From the NCBI GenBank assembly GCA_014378195.1, contig JACMOC010000075.1:1-55894 (forward strand): a stretch of 55,894 nucleotides of DNA, given 5' to 3'. Of this stretch, positions 11,753 to 20,814 are shown piece by piece. The position numbers and the translations under genes are program-made. The notes below the pieces were generated by a model. That model was not told the DNA's origin, made no database searches, and saw only the letters and a list, made by a program, of their open reading frames with translations. The first letter of the stretch is position 1, and each line of letters starts with the position of its first letter. This DNA comes from Oligoflexus sp. (GTDB lineage Bacteria; Bdellovibrionota_B; Oligoflexia; Oligoflexales; Oligoflexaceae).

Positions 11753-12378
11753 TTTTAAACTTACTTCGAAACTTGAAATGCGAGTAGAGATGATTTCAAT
11801 TTTTCTTTGCCATTTTCTTTTGGGATCTTAATAGGCCGAAATAATAGGAAATTATATCCTCAGGCAAACAATAAGTTTGCGTAATAATCACTTTTTTCGA
11901 AGTGCAACGCTTTTTTTCTTCGCGTATGGGGGGGGAGGCGAAGAAAATTCTCTAATCGGGTCGATTAATGACGGAATTTATATTCTGCTTTGCCTACCAA
12001 ATGGTGGATTATAGGTGACTGCCTTTAGGCAGGTCTAATTATAATGATCTAAACTGCAAGAACCAAACCCTTTGCGATATACCGTTCAATTTCCGACATC
12101 GTGCACACGATACCTTAGGCTTCGGCTTAGAATAAATACGGAGAATCGCACAAGTATAAAAAACCAGATAGCATCTCGAGACACCATAGGTGGACGGTAT
12201 CCCGCCGAAAGCGAGCATGGGGAAACGGCTCGCCCTTGGGACCGGATTCAAGAATTAAAAGATCGCAACGCCTCCGAACACGCAGGTGGTTTAAGCTCGG
12301 GATATCGCTCAAGGTGTTTTTGTAAAGAGGTCTCTGATGCACTGTCTACTAGATGCTTTGCCATACGTCTGCCTCTGG
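11753..12378. other. Region between the kinase fragment and the transposase remnant
   Basis: No confident gene. It holds a G-rich run (TATGGGGGGGGAGG at about 11926-11939), a small hairpin CTGCCT-TT-AGGCAG (about 12019-12032), and short minus-strand frames (up to 71 codons) with no recognised homology. It may contain the distal end of the IS element, but I could not define inverted repeats. Confidence 0.5.
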
Positions 12379-13482
12379 TCAGCCTGTCTTTTCCCATCGT
12401 CCACGAAATTTCCAATGGAACGGGTATGCCTCGTTCCGATTCCAATGTTTCATAAATCCATCGACCTCTGAAGCCAGTTCCTGAACGGAATGGAAGTCAC
12501 CGTGTTTGAGGATACGGCGCTGCAGGATGCTCAACCCTATCTCGATTTGGTTTACCCATGACGCATGAACTGGCGTCCAGACAAAGCGAAAGCGGCTATG
12601 GTGACGTCGATTGAACTCGATCCAGCTCCAGCCGTGATGAATGTTCAGGTTATCCCATATGGTATAGATATTTCCCTGCGGATAACGCCGAGCCAGTGCG
12701 TTCATAAATCGGATGAGATCTTTTTCTTTTCGGCTGGCAAGACTTTGTCCGAAGACTTTTCCGCTCGCTGGTTCTAACGCAGCAATGAGAGTTTGAGTGC
12801 CGTGGCGAACGTATTCAAACTCCCGACACCCCATCCGCCCCTTGCGAGCAAGCCGCAGCGGAAAACATTGCTGAAGAGCTTGCATCCCGCTCTTCTCATC
12901 AACGCACAGGACCTTGGCGCCTTGAGGAGGCTTTGTGTAGAGAATTGCAGATGGTCTCGACTTTTTCGCGAAAATTCGGATCAGGACTATGGAGCCACAT
13001 CCGAATGCGATGTGGATGAATATCAGCATCGTTTAAAATGCGGCGGATTTCTGTTTCGCTAAGACGATAGTTCGTTTCTTCCACAAGCGCTTGCCGCAGG
13101 CTGGCAGCAGTCCAAATCTTACGAAAGGGTGCCGCATCACCTTCTGGCCGCTTACAAGCAAGCTTGATGACTCCCCAGCGGAAATCTGTCGGAACATGGG
13201 GCGGCGGCTGATACGAGGGCTATCGTTCAATGCCTTTTCATTTGGTCTCGAGGCAAATCTATTTCGCCATTTGCGGGCCGTCTTCTCTCTACAGCCCATT
13301 GCGCGTGCAATCGCTGTATTGCTTTCACCAGAAGCGGCTCGAAGTATGATCTCAGCTCGAAATACTTTGCGATGCTGGGCTGTTTGAGAATGAGAAATTT
13401 TAACCAATTTGCTGCGAACTGGCGGACTAAGACGTACATGACTAGCTTGAATATTCATGATAGCACCATCACTTAAGTTCAA
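12379..13482 (-). mobile_element. IS630-family transposase, frameshifted remnant
   Basis: Three pieces form one IS630-type (Tc1/mariner-like) transposase. The N-terminal helix-turn-helix part is MNIQASHVRLSP... with NTAIARAMGCREKTARKW. The linker (WGVIKLACKRPEGD, EETNYRLSETEIRRILNDAD, LHSPDPNFREKVETICN) is in another frame. The catalytic part returns to the first frame: LCVDEKSGMQAL (first Asp), IWDNLNIHH (second Asp) and HASWVNQIEIGLSILQRR (Glu). The frame changes at about 13180-13195 and about 12940-12950. Two shifts are not the classical single programmed frameshift of some IS630 elements, so it is probably inactive. Inverted repeats were not resolved. Confidence 0.85.
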
Positions 13483-13606
13483 AGCTAATTTACTCCTCTC
13501 TCACTATCATTTCAACCCGGTACGAACTTAGGGCGTCCAGTACTAGCTCCTGCTTTTAAGGCCCGGGGAATACTTGTTAGGTCTTTCATTGAGACGGTAG
13601 TGGTCA

Positions 13607-14554
13607 TTACTTCTCTGAGGTTTTAGCGCCCTTGCCATCATCTGAGTTGCGGAGAGACATGTTTATAAAAGGGGTGGCGCCTCCGGTGATCTGGGGCAGG
13701 GCTCCATTCCATTTATCAATGGCTTTACTTTGAATCAAATTGGAATTGAGGGTTTGCTGCAAGAGGCGGTTGCCTTCAGCTTCGGCTCGAGCTCTGACCA
13801 GTACGGACTGAGCTTCCCCTTCCGCTTTCGCGACGGCCGCTTTGGCAAGAGTGACTTGTTTTTGTAATTCGTATTCAGCTTGCTGGGCTTGTTGCTGCGC
13901 AGCCATTTTCTGTTGCATCTGAGCTTCGATTGCTGCCGGAAGGTGGCTCGCACCCATGTTGATTTTGTCCAATTTAAAACCCATTTTTTCGAGCTCGCCT
14001 TCGAGAGCTTTCTGAATTCCATTTTGTAAATCGGCACGGCGTGACGAGATGATTTCGGTTAAGGACATCTCACCCGCAACGTTTTGGGCCACTGTGATGA
14101 TCGTTCTACGGATAAATGTGCTTTCGATTTCTTCCATGTTTGCGCCACGGAACGCTTTAAAAACATCGGAAGCCCGATTTTCGGTCGTATTATAAGTCAC
14201 CGACAAATCCTGCCGAATATGCTGACCCTCACGCGTGGGTAGATCCATACTATCGTCCCCTGTAGACGAGCCTTCTCCCGAATTTTTGACCATCGTGTAG
14301 GTACGAAGAGCCGTTGGATAGCTTTGAACTTGAGTAACCCAGGGAACTCTCCAAACCATTCCCTGGCCCACGTTGCGCAAAGAGCCTGTCCAGACATTAA
14401 AAACGACACCAGTATTTCCAGGTGCAACTATTGTAAAGGAACTCAAGATGGAGGCTAAAAGAACGATGGCAAGAACGCCAATGGTGACGCGGCTTGCCAT
14501 CCAGGCGAGACCTTCAGGAGTGCCTAAATCTTGGGGGCGGGGACGAGTTGCCAT
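13607..14554 (-). CDS. SPFH/band-7 (prohibitin/HflK-like) membrane protein
   Basis: A 315-residue protein with a cytoplasmic N-terminus, one membrane helix (VTIGVLAIVLLASILSSFTI, about residues 21-41), a band-7 domain (VAPGNTGVVFNVWTGSLRNV onward, about 42-200) and a long Gln/Ala/Glu-rich coiled coil (about 205-290). The family scaffolds membrane microdomains and modulates membrane proteases. The start is placed at ATG 14554 (MATRPRPQDL). A longer frame to 14674 exists, but it overlaps the preceding small gene and has no ribosome-binding site. The stop of that small gene is one base upstream, indicating translational coupling. A truncated copy lies at 10123-10550. Confidence 0.88.
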   Translation of the reverse strand: MATRPRPQDLGTPEGLAWMASRVTIGVLAIVLLASILSSFTIVAPGNTGVVFNVWTGSLRNVGQGMVWRVPWVTQVQSYPTALRTYTMVKNSGEGSSTGDDSMDLPTREGQHIRQDLSVTYNTTENRASDVFKAFRGANMEEIESTFIRRTIITVAQNVAGEMSLTEIISSRRADLQNGIQKALEGELEKMGFKLDKINMGASHLPAAIEAQMQQKMAAQQQAQQAEYELQKQVTLAKAAVAKAEGEAQSVLVRARAEAEGNRLLQQTLNSNLIQSKAIDKWNGALPQITGGATPFINMSLRNSDDGKGAKTSEK

Positions 14555-14555
14555 A

Positions 14556-14759
14556 TTATCGATCTTCTTTCGTAGAATTGTTGATCTCTTGTTGACTGAC
14601 TTTGATCTCGTAAATGCGAGCTGTACGGGACGGAGGCAAAAATCTCGAAAATAGACGTAAAAATCTGTTTTCAATCAATTTTGTAAGGGGTTGTAAGGCC
14701 CATATCAGCACAGTAACGACTAAGACTAAGAGGCAAATTTCGATGAAAGTCAGCGGCAT
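14556..14759 (-). CDS. Small single-pass membrane protein coupled to the band-7 gene
   Basis: 67 residues: an N-terminal membrane helix (FIEICLLVLVVTVLIWAL, about 5-22), then a basic amphipathic stretch (LIENRFLRLFSRFLPPSR) and a polar tail. AGGGAGG lies 4 bases upstream of the ATG. Its stop is one base from the band-7 start, so the two are one transcript and probably one complex. The family is not recognised. The layout resembles small membrane partners encoded beside SPFH proteins, but that role is inferred from position only. Confidence 0.72.
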   Translation of the reverse strand: MPLTFIEICLLVLVVTVLIWALQPLTKLIENRFLRLFSRFLPPSRTARIYEIKVSQQEINNSTKEDR

Positions 14760-14876
14760 AAAACCTCCCTATTTTCAGTCGACATTAGTCCTAGACGCTC
14801 ATGTTTACAAGGATTACGATATATCAAAGCGGAGTGATCGTTTCCCCACATGCATTCGTTACATTGCCGCCGCCTG

Positions 14877-16079
14877 TCAAACTGCCTCTTTGGGGATTAC
14901 ATTCTCAACAGCGAGTTCTGCGATTATCTTCTTCAAAGCCGGACGGCTAAAAAAGCTGCGAATGTTGATGTCCTGCGAATTCATCCAAACCTTAAGGGCA
15001 TTAAGCCCACGTATTCCCCACTTCACTGTCCAATCTCGAGCGGGCAGTTCAAAGGAATGGTGGATGTAATTCGAAATCGCCAGCGTGGTGACTAAGGCTA
15101 TTGGTAGTAGAACATAGGGTGAAATACGATGGAGTGGTGTGATAAAGGGCAATTCTGACGTTTGTAGATAGAAGAGAAGTTTCACAAGAACACCATGAAG
15201 TAGGTAGGTGGAAAATGAGATTTTCCCTACTCGCATAACAAACACATTCGCAAAAATCAGGTCGCTCAGACCTCGCTCATGAAAAAGCGCCAGGATAAAC
15301 GCCCCCCATAAGGGTGAGATAAGTAGGTGAAGATTGTTGTCTTCGCATCTAAAAATAATAACCACTACCATTGCTGGAATGCCAACTAACAAACATCGCC
15401 AAAAGCTTTGACTGACTGTTTTGAACGAAGGCAGGCAGTGAAAAATCCATGTACCAAAAAGAAAATTGAAACTCATGCGAGTGAGTCGCGGAGGTAAATA
15501 AGAGTCATAAATGTGAGTTGCATAGAGAAGGTAAAGAGTAATGACAAGAAGTGCCCGCATAAACTGGGAAAGCTGACGCCACTGCGTTAAAACAAAGGCA
15601 AATACAAAGAAATAGGCAAACCACTCTGCGCTTACGGACCAAGATAAAAAGTTCCAGCTAAGGGGGAGCCACGACCATGAATGAATCATTAGAATATTGA
15701 GAACGGCAGACGTCTTTGAAAAATGATTGGGGTCCGTCGGAGCATGCCCAACGAGAAGCAAGCCGAGGTAGAACAGGACCATTATAAGAAATGTGAGAAG
15801 GTGGAGAGGATAAAGGCGCGCAAATCGCTTGAGGAGAAATTCCGCATAATCGAAGGCATCTATTTCAGACATTTTTTTGAAATAGATATAGGAGACGACA
15901 AATCCGCTCAGAATCAGAAAGAAATCTGTTGCGACATGACCACGATCAATAAAAACTGCGAACAGTGGAATACGGACAAGAGGGGCAGCATTAAAATGAA
16001 ATAGCACGATCCAAATGGAAAACCAAGCGCGCACGCCAGTCAGGTTATTGATGTATTTTCGAGAATCGGTAACCTGCAT
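14877..16079 (-). CDS. Acyltransferase-3 family membrane protein (OafA/YrhL-like)
   Basis: A 400-residue polytopic protein of the acyltransferase-3 family, which transfers acyl groups to sugars of surface polysaccharides. The N-terminal signature NLTGVRAWFSIWIVLFHFNA carries the conserved Arg and the His of the LFHF motif. It is followed by a membrane hairpin ending in VATDFFLILSGFVVSYIYFK and about eight more hydrophobic helices. No SGNH domain is fused, so it is the membrane domain only. The substrate cannot be told from the window. It is followed at some distance by the small membrane protein/band-7 unit on the same strand, with roughly 120 bp between. Confidence 0.88.
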   Translation of the reverse strand: MQVTDSRKYINNLTGVRAWFSIWIVLFHFNAAPLVRIPLFAVFIDRGHVATDFFLILSGFVVSYIYFKKMSEIDAFDYAEFLLKRFARLYPLHLLTFLIMVLFYLGLLLVGHAPTDPNHFSKTSAVLNILMIHSWSWLPLSWNFLSWSVSAEWFAYFFVFAFVLTQWRQLSQFMRALLVITLYLLYATHIYDSYLPPRLTRMSFNFLFGTWIFHCLPSFKTVSQSFWRCLLVGIPAMVVVIIFRCEDNNLHLLISPLWGAFILALFHERGLSDLIFANVFVMRVGKISFSTYLLHGVLVKLLFYLQTSELPFITPLHRISPYVLLPIALVTTLAISNYIHHSFELPARDWTVKWGIRGLNALKVWMNSQDINIRSFFSRPALKKIIAELAVENVIPKEAV

Positions 16080-16082
16080 TTA

Positions 16083-16442
16083 AGAATAACCTGATATCAC
16101 GCGGATCAATTGATCAATCAATCAATCGTTTTGAAAGAAGACGCTGGTGGATTGAAAATCAGGTCGCATTCATATTCCCTGAGAATCGTTAAGTCAAAAC
16201 AATAAAAATTGCGACAGACGAAAGTTTATAAAAATATAATGATATCAATCTAGGGAACGCTAACGGCATCTCAATTGCTGTCAAAACTCAGGTGCAAAAT
16301 CGCAGTTCATTGAATTTAATTAACCAAGCTTTTGCCATATGCGAAACATGAATCAATAGGGTTATTAATTTCGATTCTGCCGTTTTAGGTCTAAGGCCGC
16401 AGTAGCCTGCCCAGGCAAATGATTCTTTGACTTTACGAATTG
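16083..16442. other. Intergenic region with TCAA short repeats
   Basis: It separates the acyltransferase start from the lipoprotein terminator. It is AT-rich. A TGATCAATTGATCAATCAATCAATCG run (written here as the GATCAATT dyad plus about three TCAA units, 16103-16129) lies just upstream of the acyltransferase and may hold its promoter or operator. No coding signal was seen. Confidence 0.5.
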
Positions 16443-16482
16443 AAAAAGGGCCGCCAGGCAGCGAATTTCGCGCGAGCGGCCC
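16443..16482 (-). terminator. Rho-independent terminator of the small lipoprotein gene
   Basis: On the minus strand GGGCCGC (16482-16476) pairs with GCGGCCC across a GC-rich loop and is followed by TTTTTC. It lies 15-55 bases after the stop of the 16497-16970 gene. Confidence 0.85.
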
Positions 16483-16496
16483 AATAAAGGTGTGTA

Positions 16497-16970
16497 TTAC
16501 GGGTTAAGAGTTGTAGGGACTTCAATGAAGCGCATTTGCAGAACGCGCAAACCATTGTTGTCGACATTCCACAGGTAGTTTTGCAAGCGGTCATCAAACA
16601 GCGAGACGCTTTCGACTTTGCCATCACCGTTGATGTCGGCTGATATGGAAAGAAGCTCATTGCTCACGTTCGTGAAAGTGCTTTTACCTTTGGTACGTGT
16701 TGAAACGGATGTCTCAAGGCTACAGATTTGTTCGCCTGTGACTGGATCCGTGGCACAGGTATTGATGCTTATTTTTCCGCCCGGCTTACCCACAGGTCGA
16801 ACGAATACAGAGTACTTTGTTATACCATCGCCTTCAGGATCGGGATTGGGGAGACGAAACGCGGCCACGCCGTCAGTTCCGTTGCCGTCCAACACAGGAA
16901 AATCGCTTTGGCTACAGGCGTTCGTGATAAAAGACGTACCAAGACAAATCAAAACAATTTCGCTTTTCAC
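16497..16970 (-). CDS. Small putative lipoprotein with an EF-hand-like loop
   Basis: 157 residues. The N-terminal signal ends in TNAC (Cys19), a loose lipobox. The mature part is beta-rich, with a Cys pair (INTCATDPVTGEQICSLE) and a calcium-loop-like DINGDGKVES at about 112-121. No enzyme motif or known family was recognised. It is a monocistronic unit with its own terminator. Export is reasonably supported; function is unknown. Confidence 0.65.
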   Translation of the reverse strand: MKSEIVLICLGTSFITNACSQSDFPVLDGNGTDGVAAFRLPNPDPEGDGITKYSVFVRPVGKPGGKISINTCATDPVTGEQICSLETSVSTRTKGKSTFTNVSNELLSISADINGDGKVESVSLFDDRLQNYLWNVDNNGLRVLQMRFIEVPTTLNP

Positions 16971-17077
16971 AGGAACGCTCTAAGCTTAGATAGGCAAAAG
17001 ACATATGCGTCTGCTTTATCAATGAACCTTCGCCCTGAAGCCGTAAGGAACGGCAGATATATATTCATAAAACAAAC

Positions 17078-17102
17078 GGAACGCCTGGATTCCAGGCGTT
17101 CC
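17078..17102. terminator. Terminator hairpin after the small exported protein
   Basis: An 11-bp perfect stem, GGAACGCCTGG/CCAGGCGTTCC, has a 3-nt loop. On the minus strand it is followed by GTTTGTTTTATG, adequate for termination of the 17127-17441 gene. Confidence 0.75.
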
Positions 17103-17126
17103 TTAAGTCATGATGGATAAGGCTAC

Positions 17127-17441
17127 TTATGGTGCGATAGGGGCTGTAGGAGCTGGAGCAGGAACTGAAGCTGGAACTGGATCGGCTACAGGCGCAGTAG
17201 AAGTTGCGGCTGGCGCTTGGTCTTTCTTTGAGTTTTTGCGAACTGTATCGGATACAGCTCCGCCGTGTCCTTTAGCCGTTGATGACACGCCGCCAGCGCC
17301 TTTTACTCGTGTCGAATCTTGAGCAGAAGCTTTTACAGCACTGCCGTGTCCTTTAGCTGTTGCCGACGCGCCGCCTGGAGCAGCAAGTGCTGAGACGCTG
17401 AACATGGAGAGGAGAGCCGCTGCGATGATTGTGTTTTTCAT
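17127..17441 (-). CDS. Small exported Ala/Pro-rich protein with TAKGHG repeats
   Basis: 104 residues with a clear Sec signal (MKNTIIAAALLSMFSVSALA, cleavage before APGG). The mature part contains two copies of a (S/A)TAKGHG(S/G)AV motif linked by DSTRVKGAGGV, a basic patch RKNSKKDQ, and a C-terminal Ala/Pro/Val-rich tail. A terminator follows the gene. Low complexity and basic charge suggest an envelope- or surface-associated peptide, but no family is recognised. The start is well supported by the signal peptide and the AAGGGATTC-like purine stretch upstream. Confidence 0.7.
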   Translation of the reverse strand: MKNTIIAAALLSMFSVSALAAPGGASATAKGHGSAVKASAQDSTRVKGAGGVSSTAKGHGGAVSDTVRKNSKKDQAPAATSTAPVADPVPASVPAPAPTAPIAP

Positions 17442-17824
17442 TTTGAATCCCTTATTGAAACGGTAGTAAAATCACTTGGCGGTTATCGACATTTTTTCGG
17501 ATATAGTGAGAATAAATTTTAAGGCATCAAAATGTTTGCTGAAATAACATTGTATTTCGAGTCAATTCATAACAGCCGTTAATAGGTGAAGCGAATTGAT
17601 TTCTAGTTAATATCGGATGCTTTTTAGAGAAACAAAAAGCCAAAGTCTCAAACAAGTGTTTGAGATTGGTAACGCCCCACCCTTCACCCATCTTGGATCG
17701 GTGCGTAAGACATTGATTTCAAAAGTTTAAAATATCGACTCTTCCATTATTAAACCTCAACTAAAGCCAAATCTTCGCCGATAAGAGGCCAGTTCCCTTT
17801 TTGCCTAGCGTAGGACCTGACTCT
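17442..17824. other. Divergent promoter region
   Basis: 383 bp between two divergently transcribed units with no gene seen. It is AT-rich near the 17441 start and holds the dyad at 17646-17665 described separately. Confidence 0.5.
17646..17665. promoter_or_regulatory. 20-bp perfect dyad, possible operator
   Basis: TCTCAAACA, AG, TGTTTGAGA forms two 9-bp perfect half-sites around two bases, 160 bp before the 17825 start. It is not followed by a T-tract, so a protein-binding operator is more likely than a terminator. Confidence 0.45.
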
Positions 17825-18598
17825 ATGAAAGCGAAATATCGATATTTTATGCTCCTTACATCGCTGGCCGCTTTGGGTGTTTATGGTTTCCTAAGAAAAG
17901 TGCCAAAAGCTTTGTTGGAGGAAAATTACTCAAAGATTCCGGCCCTAATGCCCACGACGTCAGAGTCCGAAATAAAAGCTCAAGTGCAGGCCCTTCATTA
18001 CCAAGCCAGACGCAAAAAAAGAGTCGAAGAAAACGTTCAGATTCGCCAGGAACAAGGCGATTACCGAACCTGGATAGCCAAGGCGAATATGCGAAGCGTC
18101 ATCGGAATGGAGGATCTTGTCCAAAAGCTGCGTGCGGCGGACGAAGACACAGTCGCCTCGTTCTTCGAGACAGAATTGAAGCGCATTGGGACGAGCAACC
18201 CGGGCGAGAGGGGGCGCCTTACCTTCGCAGCGAATGCCTTGCAATCGGATGCGATGGGAGTATTTTGGCAAGATATCCTCAATCGTGAAACCCCTGCCTT
18301 TGCAGGCGAAGTCCAAATCCTCCAGGCTCCTGATCTTGGCGTGGACTCTCGATTCTTACTCAATGAGCTTAGCATGGCCGTGCGCAACCTCGGTCTCATC
18401 GCATCACGACGGCCTGAAAGCCTCGCCTTGTTGCGAAAGATTATTGAAAAACCGAATCCTGATTTCCATTCGGTCGAGCTCCGTGAGGAAGCCTTCACCA
18501 TGATTCGTGAGAACGACCTTGTTGAAGCGACTCAAATCGCCCTGAATCTCGACAAAGAGGACACATTAAAGGAGCGTCTCAATGCTCATTCCAAATAA
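17825..18598 (+). CDS. Membrane-anchored protein of unknown function, partner of the HExxH lipoprotein
   Basis: 257 residues from ATG 17825, with TAGGA ten bases upstream; a TTG at 17801 in the same frame is less likely. One N-terminal membrane anchor (YFMLLTSLAALGVYGFL) is followed by a mostly helical, charged extracytoplasmic domain with HEAT-like or tetratricopeptide-like character (LREEAFTMIRENDLVEATQI). No known family was recognised. The 3' end overlaps the next gene by 17 bp and carries that gene's AAGGAG ribosome-binding site. The two are therefore translationally coupled and likely act together. Confidence 0.7.
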   Translation: MKAKYRYFMLLTSLAALGVYGFLRKVPKALLEENYSKIPALMPTTSESEIKAQVQALHYQARRKKRVEENVQIRQEQGDYRTWIAKANMRSVIGMEDLVQKLRAADEDTVASFFETELKRIGTSNPGERGRLTFAANALQSDAMGVFWQDILNRETPAFAGEVQILQAPDLGVDSRFLLNELSMAVRNLGLIASRRPESLALLRKIIEKPNPDFHSVELREEAFTMIRENDLVEATQIALNLDKEDTLKERLNAHSK

Positions 18599-20375
18599 AA
18601 GGGGGATGCTTTTGTTTTCCAAAAACATCCCTATTGGAGCGATTGCTTTCGTGAGCTCTTTTTTTATTTCATGCAAAGACTACAATTTAACGAAGCCCAC
18701 CTTCGCCAAGAACGACACGGGTCCCTCCGCTGGCAATGTTCCAGGCATGGCACAAGGCAACTCCGAGACAGGTAAACCTTCCGAGAGCGCGCAGCCGCCT
18801 ACCGTACTTTCCCTTCAGCTCGACGCCAGCGCAGACAACGATGCGCTCGTCTATACCTTTGGCGTCGCCAGCGCTAAATTGAAAGGAAATACTCTAACGT
18901 ATGGAGTCGTACAGAAGCGTTCTATCCTATCCGGAGCGCCCTTGTCGGTAGAGCAGCGTAGCGACATTATAAGGTTGTGTCGGGACATCGGGTTGAGTTC
19001 AAAGCCGGATCAGTACCTGCCTGCTAAAACATGGGATCAGGAGGCTCCGATCTATCTCATGTGGCGCTCCCATTATGCAAGCGATGTGAAAACAAGGATC
19101 GCAGGGGCAGCGACGACTAGTGCCGGCGGAATTCGTTGTGCAGTCGATCTCGAATTGACCGCAGAAACCGATCATCAAAGTGTTCGTTTGACATTCGATC
19201 CCATTGCTAACAAAAAATCGGCGCCTGCCGGAGTTCTAAACATAAATACGGCGATCAGTCAGGGACTGCTTTTACCCAATGCATCCTTTGACAAAGAGAC
19301 AACTGCGAATATCAGCGAAATTTCCGATGACCCGAAAATAATGCTTCAGGCAAAAGCGCTTGATCCAAGTGTCTTCAAGCCTAGAATCGATCCGATCGGC
19401 CTGGCGGAACAGTGCTACACATCAGTCTCGGGAGGTAAATCGCACATTGCGAATCCTGAAGCGAAAAATGATTTCAAGATTTCTGTGAGTGTTGGTTTAG
19501 CTGCCGTTAAATCGATTGCACCAAAAGAGGTGGGAGGTCGGTTGTTACCGGAATGCAAAAACCTCAAGGTCCAACAGCAAAACGAGACAGACGCTAACGT
19601 CGATTTGAGTTGCGCTCAGTATCAAGCTGTTAAGGACGCGGGCCTGGAAGCAGGCTGTGCCTGGGAATTGACGATCAGCAACAAGAGTGATCCAGAGGAC
19701 ACTATCGCAGTGTCCACTCCGATGAATAAGCTCGTCTACAAAACTGTGAACTCCTCTGATATAGCGAAGGTCATGGTACTTATACCGCGATCAAAGAAAA
19801 ATCCGGTGCGGAACGGGACAACGAAACTCATAGGCTTCAACCAAGTGCAGCAAGAGATGATGACCGACTCTTTCGATCTCTGGCTAAACATTTTACCCGC
19901 AGCCTTCGATCGCGATTTCGGAAGCAGGATCAAGCAGGTGAGTTATGCTCCTGATCAACCTATGTGTAAGAACGGATTCGCGGCCTATGCTGGCTACGGA
20001 GCGACTGAGTTCTTCTGGTGTCCAAACGGAGGTATGACGGAGGGTCATCAGGCGGCGCGTGACACGGATCCCGCAACAGCATTATTTCGAGGAATTACGC
20101 TTTATCACGAAACCCGTCACACTATGTTTTGGAAACATGACCACGATGATACAAGCTATGCGCCTTGTGCCGGGACTGCTGCATCATCGGAATTTTATTA
20201 TAATCTCTATGCGAAATGCGATACCGATTTTTGCCGCGTGCTTCGCGACGATGAGATTCGCCTGATGAAAGTCGAGCTCAACTATGATTACACTAATGAT
20301 GGAACGGGCCGGAAGTCTCAGGGGATTTGTAAAACCTGGACCAAGGCGATGGGTATTGACGGGGAAGGATTTTAG
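18582..20375 (+). CDS. Lipoprotein with an HExxH metalloprotease-like motif
   Basis: 597 residues. The lipoprotein signal ends in FFISC (Cys31). A Ser/Pro/Gly-rich linker, two beta-rich domains and a C-terminal domain follow. The C-terminal domain contains LYHETRHTMFWKHDHDD, where HETRH (509-513) fits the zinc-binding HExxH motif and His519/His521 or downstream Asp residues could supply the third ligand. Paired cysteines near CAGTAAS and KCDTDFC suggest disulfides. The HExxH plus downstream YYNLYAKC segment is loosely reminiscent of aspzincin (M35-like) peptidases, but I cannot assign a family. The start ATG 18582 has AAGGAG eight bases upstream, inside the preceding gene. Confidence 0.72.
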   Translation: MLIPNKRGMLLFSKNIPIGAIAFVSSFFISCKDYNLTKPTFAKNDTGPSAGNVPGMAQGNSETGKPSESAQPPTVLSLQLDASADNDALVYTFGVASAKLKGNTLTYGVVQKRSILSGAPLSVEQRSDIIRLCRDIGLSSKPDQYLPAKTWDQEAPIYLMWRSHYASDVKTRIAGAATTSAGGIRCAVDLELTAETDHQSVRLTFDPIANKKSAPAGVLNINTAISQGLLLPNASFDKETTANISEISDDPKIMLQAKALDPSVFKPRIDPIGLAEQCYTSVSGGKSHIANPEAKNDFKISVSVGLAAVKSIAPKEVGGRLLPECKNLKVQQQNETDANVDLSCAQYQAVKDAGLEAGCAWELTISNKSDPEDTIAVSTPMNKLVYKTVNSSDIAKVMVLIPRSKKNPVRNGTTKLIGFNQVQQEMMTDSFDLWLNILPAAFDRDFGSRIKQVSYAPDQPMCKNGFAAYAGYGATEFFWCPNGGMTEGHQAARDTDPATALFRGITLYHETRHTMFWKHDHDDTSYAPCAGTAASSEFYYNLYAKCDTDFCRVLRDDEIRLMKVELNYDYTNDGTGRKSQGICKTWTKAMGIDGEGF

Positions 20376-20485
20376 CTTCTGTTCTATAACGATTCGATCT
20401 TGCTGCTGCTGAAGGCGCTGAGGCGACTATGACAATAATTAAAGAACTGCTGAAGTAGTTCCGAACATACGACGAGGCAATCGAA

Positions 20486-20641
20486 ATGACACATAAGTAT
20501 ATATCAGGATCGACAGCAGGACTGCTAGCAACTGCCCCTATGACGATTGTTATGGCTGCCGTTCGTAAAGGTGGAGGAGGGCTCGATGCCCCTTTGCCGC
20601 CAGAAGAAGTTGCTACGCGCTCACCACTTCCGCTTACGTAA
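20486..20641 (+). CDS. Short DUF1440-like membrane protein fragment
   Basis: A 51-residue frame (MTHKYISGSTAGLLATAPMT..., ending RSPLPLT) with GAGG nine bases upstream. The GLLATAPMTIVMAAVRK and LPPEEVATR segments resemble the N-terminus of YagU/DUF1440 integral membrane proteins, which are normally about three times longer. It may be a truncated remnant rather than a working gene. Confidence 0.4.
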   Translation: MTHKYISGSTAGLLATAPMTIVMAAVRKGGGGLDAPLPPEEVATRSPLPLT

Positions 20642-20814
20642 GTGGACTGCGCCTTATCATGGATCCATACAATATGGCGATGAGCGGCGGGAATAGGTTT
20701 CCGTTCAAATTCAATCCAATTTAGAGGACGGACGACTGCCTGTTCGTCTTTGTCTCCCTCTTCGACGTTCCCAACCCCTACCCCAGGGCACACCCTTCGA
20801 TTTCCGCAGCTTGG

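Noticed and set aside
20293..20793. 166-codon minus-strand open frame
   Set aside because: It runs antisense across the end of the HExxH lipoprotein gene, has no ribosome-binding site, no family match and biased composition; treated as a shadow.
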